Source: Solirubrobacterales bacterium (GTDB lineage Bacteria > Actinomycetota > Thermoleophilia > Solirubrobacterales > Solirubrobacteraceae). Taken from it: a stretch of DNA of 10,539 nt. This document shows positions 7,223-10,539 of the stretch, one piece after another. The position numbers and the translations under genes were made by a program. The first letter of the stretch is position 1. The number at the start of each line of letters is the position of its first letter. Location: assembly GCA_025964075.1 (NCBI GenBank), contig JAOPZQ010000351.1, positions 1 through 10,539 of the forward strand, written 5' to 3'. The notes below the pieces were generated by a model. The model saw nothing but the letters and a program-made list of their open reading frames with translations. It was not told the origin of the DNA and did not search any database.

Positions 7223-7251
7223 TTGATCGACGGCCTACCGGCGCGGATGCT
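7223..7251 (+). promoter_or_regulatory. Possible sigma-70-type promoter for the oxalate decarboxylase
   Basis: TTGATC (7223-7228, four of six matches to TTGACA), a 17-base spacer, then GATGCT (7246-7251, a weak -10 keeping A2 and T6). It lies in the 168-base divergent region 7122-7289 between the AGPS-like gene and the decarboxylase, with a plausible 5' leader of about 30 bases. The -10 is poor, and I could not find a matching minus-strand promoter, so this is tentative. Confidence 0.25.
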
Positions 7252-7276
7252 CGGCGGCCACGCTCGACCAGTGACC

Positions 7277-7282
7277 AAGGAG
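7277..7282 (+). promoter_or_regulatory. Ribosome binding site of the oxalate decarboxylase gene
   Basis: AAGGAG, seven bases before the ATG at 7290: a near-perfect Shine-Dalgarno that fixes the start. Confidence 0.8.
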
Positions 7283-7289
7283 CCGCCAG

Positions 7290-8468
7290 ATGTCGCCGAC
7301 CCCGCAGGATTCCGCCGTGGAGCTCAACGGCGGTGAGCCCCAGCCGATCCGCGGTGACGAGGGTGCGACGATCCTCGGGCCGCACAACCGGCCGCTGCAA
7401 CTGGCGAACCCGGACCTCCTCGTCCCTCCGGACACCGACTCGGGCACGCTCCCCAACCTCAAGTACTCGTTCGACGCCGCACACAACCGCCTGCTGAGCG
7501 GAGGCTGGGCGCGCGAGGTGACGGTGCGCGAGCTCCCGGTGGCGACGGAGCTCGCAGGGGTCAACATGCGCCTGAAGCCGGGCGGCGTCCGGGAGCTGCA
7601 CTGGCACAAGGAAGCCGAGTGGGCGTACATGATCGCGGGGCGCGCGCGCATCACGGCCGTCGACGCCGAGGGACGGTCGTTCATCGACGACGTCGGAGTC
7701 GGCGACCTCTGGTACTTCCCGGCCGGCATCCCCCACTCCCTGCAGGGACTCGAGGAGGGCTGCGAGTTCCTGCTCGTGTTCGACGACGGGGGCTTCTCGG
7801 AGAACGAGACCTTCCTGCTCACCGACTGGTTCCGGCGCACCCCGCGGGATGTGCTGGCCAAGAACTTCGGCGTCCCGGAGGCCGCCTTCGCCGAGATCCC
7901 GATCGACGTCGACCGCGACCGGTACATATTCCCGGCGCCGCTGCCCCCGGCGCTCGACGAGGACCGGGTCCCCTCACCCGCCGGCGCCGTGCCCGAGACG
8001 TTCAGCCACCGCATGCTCGCGCAGGAGCCGATCAGGGTGGCGGGCGGAAACGCGCGAGTCACCGACTCGTCCAACTTCCCGGTGTCCAAGACCATCGCGG
8101 CGGCGCGGGTGGAGGTCGAGCCCGGCGGGCTCCGTGAGCTCCACTGGCACCCCAACACCGACGAGTGGCAGTACTACCTGAGCGGGCGCGGCCGGATGAC
8201 CGTGTTCGCGTCGTCGGGCAAGGCGCGGACGTTCGACTACCAGGCCGGCGACGTCGGGTACGTGCCGTTCGCGATGGGCCACTACGTGGAGAACACCGGC
8301 GACGAGCCGCTGTGCTTCCTCGAGATGTTCCGCAGCGACCGCTTCGCCGACATCTCCCTGAACCAATGGCTGGCGCTGACACCCCCCGAGCTGGTGCGGG
8401 CCCACCTGAACCTGGATCCGCAGACGATCGCGGCGCTCTCGAAAGACAAGCCCCTCATCGTGCGCTAG
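7290..8468 (+). CDS. oxdC: Oxalate decarboxylase, manganese bicupin
   Basis: A 392-residue bicupin closely resembling Bacillus subtilis OxdC along its whole length. It splits oxalate to formate and CO2 using Mn, consuming a proton and so helping acid resistance or oxalate use. First cupin: ligands His104, His106, Glu110 in RELHWHKEAEW and His149 in PAGIPHS. Second cupin: His285, His287, Glu292 in RELHWHPNTDEW and His331 in FAMGHYVEN, with Glu345 matching B. subtilis Glu333. The active-site lid is SENET (170-174), against SENST in B. subtilis; the proton-donor Glu (Glu171) that separates decarboxylase from oxalate oxidase is retained. There is no signal peptide or twin-arginine motif, so it is probably cytoplasmic. 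A strong AAGGAG precedes the ATG. It is divergent from the AGPS-like gene and overlaps the DUF1275 gene by 14 bases at the 3' ends. No oxalate/formate antiporter or formyl-CoA gene is visible nearby. Confidence 0.97.
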   Translation: MSPTPQDSAVELNGGEPQPIRGDEGATILGPHNRPLQLANPDLLVPPDTDSGTLPNLKYSFDAAHNRLLSGGWAREVTVRELPVATELAGVNMRLKPGGVRELHWHKEAEWAYMIAGRARITAVDAEGRSFIDDVGVGDLWYFPAGIPHSLQGLEEGCEFLLVFDDGGFSENETFLLTDWFRRTPRDVLAKNFGVPEAAFAEIPIDVDRDRYIFPAPLPPALDEDRVPSPAGAVPETFSHRMLAQEPIRVAGGNARVTDSSNFPVSKTIAAARVEVEPGGLRELHWHPNTDEWQYYLSGRGRMTVFASSGKARTFDYQAGDVGYVPFAMGHYVENTGDEPLCFLEMFRSDRFADISLNQWLALTPPELVRAHLNLDPQTIAALSKDKPLIVR

Positions 8469-9189
8469 GCGATTCGATCGCGACGGCGGATGCCAGGAGG
8501 ACCACCGGGCCGAACGCCATCGCGGGAGTCTCCGGGACCGCGGCGACGATCGCCGCGCTGATCAGGTACGCGAGGCAGAGCAGGATCAGCAGCGAGGCGG
8601 CGGGGGTGTCTGCCACGACCGGGCGTCCCTCGCGCGCGCGCCAGCCGACGAGCGCGCCGAGCTGCGCGAGCGTCCCGGTAAGCGCCACCGTGGCGACGTT
8701 CGGCAGATGGAACGAGAGGGAGATCGCGGCCTGCAGCCCCATCGCGGCCGCGCCGACGACCAGGAGGGCGAACGTCGTCGTGGGGTGCCCCGCGGGCTTT
8801 CCCATCGTGAGCCACAGCACGCCGAAGACGGCGAGCAGAAGTCCCTCGATCAGCAGCGCGCGGCGCAGCGGTCGCTCGGCGTCCGGTGCGACCCGGCTAC
8901 CGGTGAGGCGGGCGCCGACCGCGGTCGCGACGAGGAACGTGCCGAGCGCGGCGCCGGCGCGCGAGACCAGGGCGCCGTTCCCGTCGCCCGCGCCGATCCC
9001 GACGAACAGGAGGTTGCCGGACATGAACGAGATGAACACCTTGCCGAGGTAGAGGAACGCGAGCGTGTCCAGCCACCCGGCCGCGGCCGTCAGGCCGAAG
9101 AGGAAGCCGCGACGCGTCTGCCACCGCAACGCGGCCGCTTCGCCGACGCCCGGCTGTCTCGCTGATGTCGTCACGCCGGACCCGATCAT
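8455..9189 (-). CDS. DUF1275 / YoaK family membrane protein
   Basis: A small integral membrane protein of 244 residues from the ATG at 9189, with about six hydrophobic segments. The family signature is clear near the N-terminus: AAGWLDTLAFLYLG (35-48) followed by VFISFMSGN (51-59), close to the usual AGxxDAxxFL...FxxxMTGN. DUF1275 (YoaK-like) proteins have no settled biochemical function. Start choice is uncertain: the ATG at 9189 lacks a good ribosome binding site, and a GTG at 9174 would also keep the whole domain. The frame is open back to 9312, but that extension is Ser/Arg/Asp-rich, unlike the family, and would run into the divergent symporter gene. The 3' end overlaps the convergent oxalate decarboxylase by 14 bases, leaving no room for a terminator between them. 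Confidence 0.88.
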   Translation of the reverse strand: MIGSGVTTSARQPGVGEAAALRWQTRRGFLFGLTAAAGWLDTLAFLYLGKVFISFMSGNLLFVGIGAGDGNGALVSRAGAALGTFLVATAVGARLTGSRVAPDAERPLRRALLIEGLLLAVFGVLWLTMGKPAGHPTTTFALLVVGAAAMGLQAAISLSFHLPNVATVALTGTLAQLGALVGWRAREGRPVVADTPAASLLILLCLAYLISAAIVAAVPETPAMAFGPVVLLASAVAIESPSAR

Positions 9190-9229
9190 GTCGCCGGAGG
9201 GCGACCGCGCAACAACGCTCGTCGCTCGG

Positions 9230-9260
9230 GTGATCGGCGCGTCTGATCGATCACGTGCAC
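9230..9260. promoter_or_regulatory. Palindromic cluster in the divergent DUF1275/symporter region, possible operator
   Basis: Within the 115-base divergent gap (9190-9304), GTGATCG at 9230-9236 and CGATCAC at 9248-9254 form a 7-base inverted repeat with an 11-base spacer. TGATCGATCA (9244-9253) is a perfect 10-base palindrome, and CACGTG (9252-9257) and GTGCAC (9255-9260) follow directly. Such packing just upstream of a transporter gene would suit a dimeric repressor site, but GC-rich DNA gives short palindromes often, and no regulator gene is visible in the window. Confidence 0.25.
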
Positions 9261-9290
9261 TGTCACGGCTGAACTCGGGCGGCTGGGGGT

Positions 9291-9296
9291 AGGAGG
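9291..9296 (+). promoter_or_regulatory. Ribosome binding site of the symporter gene
   Basis: AGGAGG, eight bases before the ATG at 9305: a consensus Shine-Dalgarno that fixes the start. Confidence 0.85.
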
Positions 9297-9304
9297 CGAA
9301 CGGG

Positions 9305-10539
9305 ATGCTCACGCTGCACCCGAGCGCTCTCGACTACTCGATCCTCGGCGTCTACTTCCTCGTCGTTCTCGGGATCGGGTTCGTCGCACGGCTGTCGATC
9401 AAGACGGACCTCGACTTCTTCCTCTCGGGACGCTCGCTGCCGGCCTGGATCACCGGCCTGGCGTTCATCGCCGCAAACCTGGGAGCGCTCGAGATCCTCG
9501 GCCAGGCCGCGAACGGCGCTCAGTACGGCGTGGCCGCCGTCCACTACTACTGGCTCGGCGCGGTCCCGGCGATGGTCTTCCTCGGGATCGTGATGATGCC
9601 CTTCTACTACGGGGCGAAGGTCCGCTCGGTCCCCGAGTACCTGCGGCTCCGCTTCAACGAGGCGACCCACGCCTTCAACGCGGGCACGTTCGCGGTCGCC
9701 ACGGTGCTGATCTCCGGGGTCAACCTGTTCGCGCTCGCGCTGATCATCCACCTGATGATCGGCTGGTCGGTGGCCGTGGCGATCCTCGTCGCGGCGGCGA
9801 TCGTGCTGACCTACATCACGCTCGGCGGGCTGACCTCGGCGATCTACAACGAGGTGCTGCAGTTCTTCGTGATCGTCGCGAGCCTGCTGCCGCTGACGAT
9901 CGTCGCACTGCACTCCGTCGGGGGCGTGGACGGGCTGAAGCACCGGGTGCAGGGGTTCCACGCGCTGGGCGATCCCGCACTGCACGCGTGGCGGGGGCTC
10001 GCGATCCACCACGTCACGAACCCCCTCGGCTCGGATTGGGTGGGGCTGGTGTTCGGCCTCGGCTTCGTGCTCAGCTTCGGCTACTGGACGACCAACTTCG
10101 CCGAGGTGCAGCGCGCGCTCTCGGCGCGCAACCTGTCGGCCGCGCGCCGCACGCCGCTGATCGGCGCCTACCCGAAGATCTTCCTGCCGGCGATCATCAT
10201 CCTCCCCGGGCTGATCGCGACCGTCACGGTCAAGGGCCTCGGCGGCAACACCACCAGCCTGCAGTACAACACCGCGATCCCGCACCTGATCTCGAACTAC
10301 CTGCCGGAGGGGATGCTGGGACTCGCGATCACCGGCCTGCTCGCGGCGTTCATGGCCGGCGTGGCGGCGAACGTCACCGCGTTCAACACCGTGGTGACCT
10401 ACGACCTGATCCAGGCCTACTTCGCCAAGGACCGCAGCGACCGCTACTACCTGAACGCGGGTCGCGTGGTGACGGTCGCGGGAGTTCTGATCTCGGTGGC
10501 CACGGCGTTCATCGCCAAGGGCTACTCGAACATCATGAA
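9305..10539 (+). CDS. Sodium:solute symporter (SSS) family transporter, 3' end missing
   Basis: The first 411 codons of a cytoplasmic-membrane transporter of the SSS family (LeuT fold, SGLT/PutP relatives), which usually couples uptake of a sugar, amino acid, carboxylate or vitamin to Na+. The gene runs off the end of the window without a stop; full members have about 480-650 residues. Seen: an N-terminal segment beginning at Tyr11 (YSILGVYFLVVLGIGF), then the FLSGRSLPAWITGLAF block typical of the first core helix, NLGALEILG, VRSVPEYLRLRFN, GGLTSAIYNEVLQFFV (about 173-188), and GLLAAFMAGVAANVTAFNT (from about 345), which corresponds to the SSS helix contributing to the Na2 site. By alignment with vSGLT, Ser364 and Ser365 are replaced by Ala351 and Gly352 here, while the Ala361 position is kept. 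The substrate cannot be told from sequence. Strong AGGAGG start signal; divergent from the DUF1275 gene. Confidence 0.92.
   Translation, partial: MLTLHPSALDYSILGVYFLVVLGIGFVARLSIKTDLDFFLSGRSLPAWITGLAFIAANLGALEILGQAANGAQYGVAAVHYYWLGAVPAMVFLGIVMMPFYYGAKVRSVPEYLRLRFNEATHAFNAGTFAVATVLISGVNLFALALIIHLMIGWSVAVAILVAAAIVLTYITLGGLTSAIYNEVLQFFVIVASLLPLTIVALHSVGGVDGLKHRVQGFHALGDPALHAWRGLAIHHVTNPLGSDWVGLVFGLGFVLSFGYWTTNFAEVQRALSARNLSAARRTPLIGAYPKIFLPAIIILPGLIATVTVKGLGGNTTSLQYNTAIPHLISNYLPEGMLGLAITGLLAAFMAGVAANVTAFNTVVTYDLIQAYFAKDRSDRYYLNAGRVVTVAGVLISVATAFIAKGYSNIM

Noticed and set aside
5571..7226. A 551-codon plus-strand open frame
   Set aside because: It lies antisense to the AGPS-like oxidase, is Arg/Ala/His-rich and without domain motifs; the minus-strand reading is clearly the real gene.
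7122..7736. N-terminal extension of the AGPS-like gene through the divergent gap and into the oxalate decarboxylase
   Set aside because: The added residues match no part of the FAD-oxidase family, would overlap a well-supported gene antisense, and a good ribosome binding site sits right before 7121.
8455..8468. Transcription terminator between the oxalate decarboxylase and the DUF1275 gene
   Set aside because: The two coding regions overlap and no GC hairpin with a T-run is present on either strand.
9190..9312. Longer start for the DUF1275 gene at the GTG ending at 9312
   Set aside because: The 41 extra residues are charged and Ser-rich without family similarity and would overlap the symporter start codon and its ribosome binding site.
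9263..10285. A 340-codon minus-strand frame opposite the symporter
   Set aside because: Asp/Arg/His/Gln-rich shadow translation; the plus strand encodes unmistakable SSS transmembrane segments.

Overview
The window is uniformly very GC-rich, with short intergenic gaps, GTG starts and Arg/Ala/Val-rich proteins. It looks like chromosomal DNA of a high-GC actinobacterium. The mix of genes (stand-alone LigD-type polymerase domain, bicupin oxalate decarboxylase, AGPS-like oxidase, uncharacterised GT-C-like membrane protein) would suit the Thermoleophilia/Solirubrobacterales, but that placement is inference. I see no tRNA, rRNA, CRISPR array, insertion sequence or phage gene, and no composition change suggesting recent transfer. 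No stretch longer than about 170 bases lacks a gene.

Layout. (1) Positions 2-2008, plus strand: the 3' part of an NAD(P)-dependent aldehyde dehydrogenase, then 12 bases later a classical short-chain dehydrogenase; together they look like the end of a catabolic oxidation operon. (2) 2088-4688, plus strand: a polytopic GT-C/ArnT-like membrane protein, then 12 bases later a stand-alone DNA ligase D-type polymerase domain. The third catalytic aspartate of the polymerase appears to be tyrosine. (3) 4628-7121, minus strand: an FAD-linked oxidase of the alkylglycerone-phosphate synthase (AGPS) type, then 13 bases downstream a PlsC-type acyltransferase. The acyltransferase 3' end overlaps the polymerase gene tail to tail by 61 bases. 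(4) 7290-8468, plus strand: a clear bicupin oxalate decarboxylase, divergent from the AGPS-like gene. (5) 8455-9189, minus strand: a DUF1275/YoaK membrane protein whose 3' end overlaps the decarboxylase by 14 bases. (6) 9305-10539, plus strand: the first 411 codons of a sodium:solute symporter (SSS) family transporter, running off the window and divergent from the DUF1275 gene.

How the genes may work together. The clearest module is the AGPS-like oxidase plus PlsC-like acyltransferase. In eukaryotic ether-lipid synthesis a DHAP acyltransferase (GNPAT) and AGPS act in sequence, so this two-gene operon is a candidate bacterial ether-lipid module (inference). The dehydrogenase pair probably oxidises an alcohol to aldehyde to acid, with substrate unknown. 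The decarboxylase, DUF1275 protein and symporter have no evident shared pathway. Nothing here proves a wholly new system. The most unusual signals are the Asp-to-Tyr change in the polymerase, the oxidase-acyltransferase pairing, and the altered Na2-site motif in the symporter.
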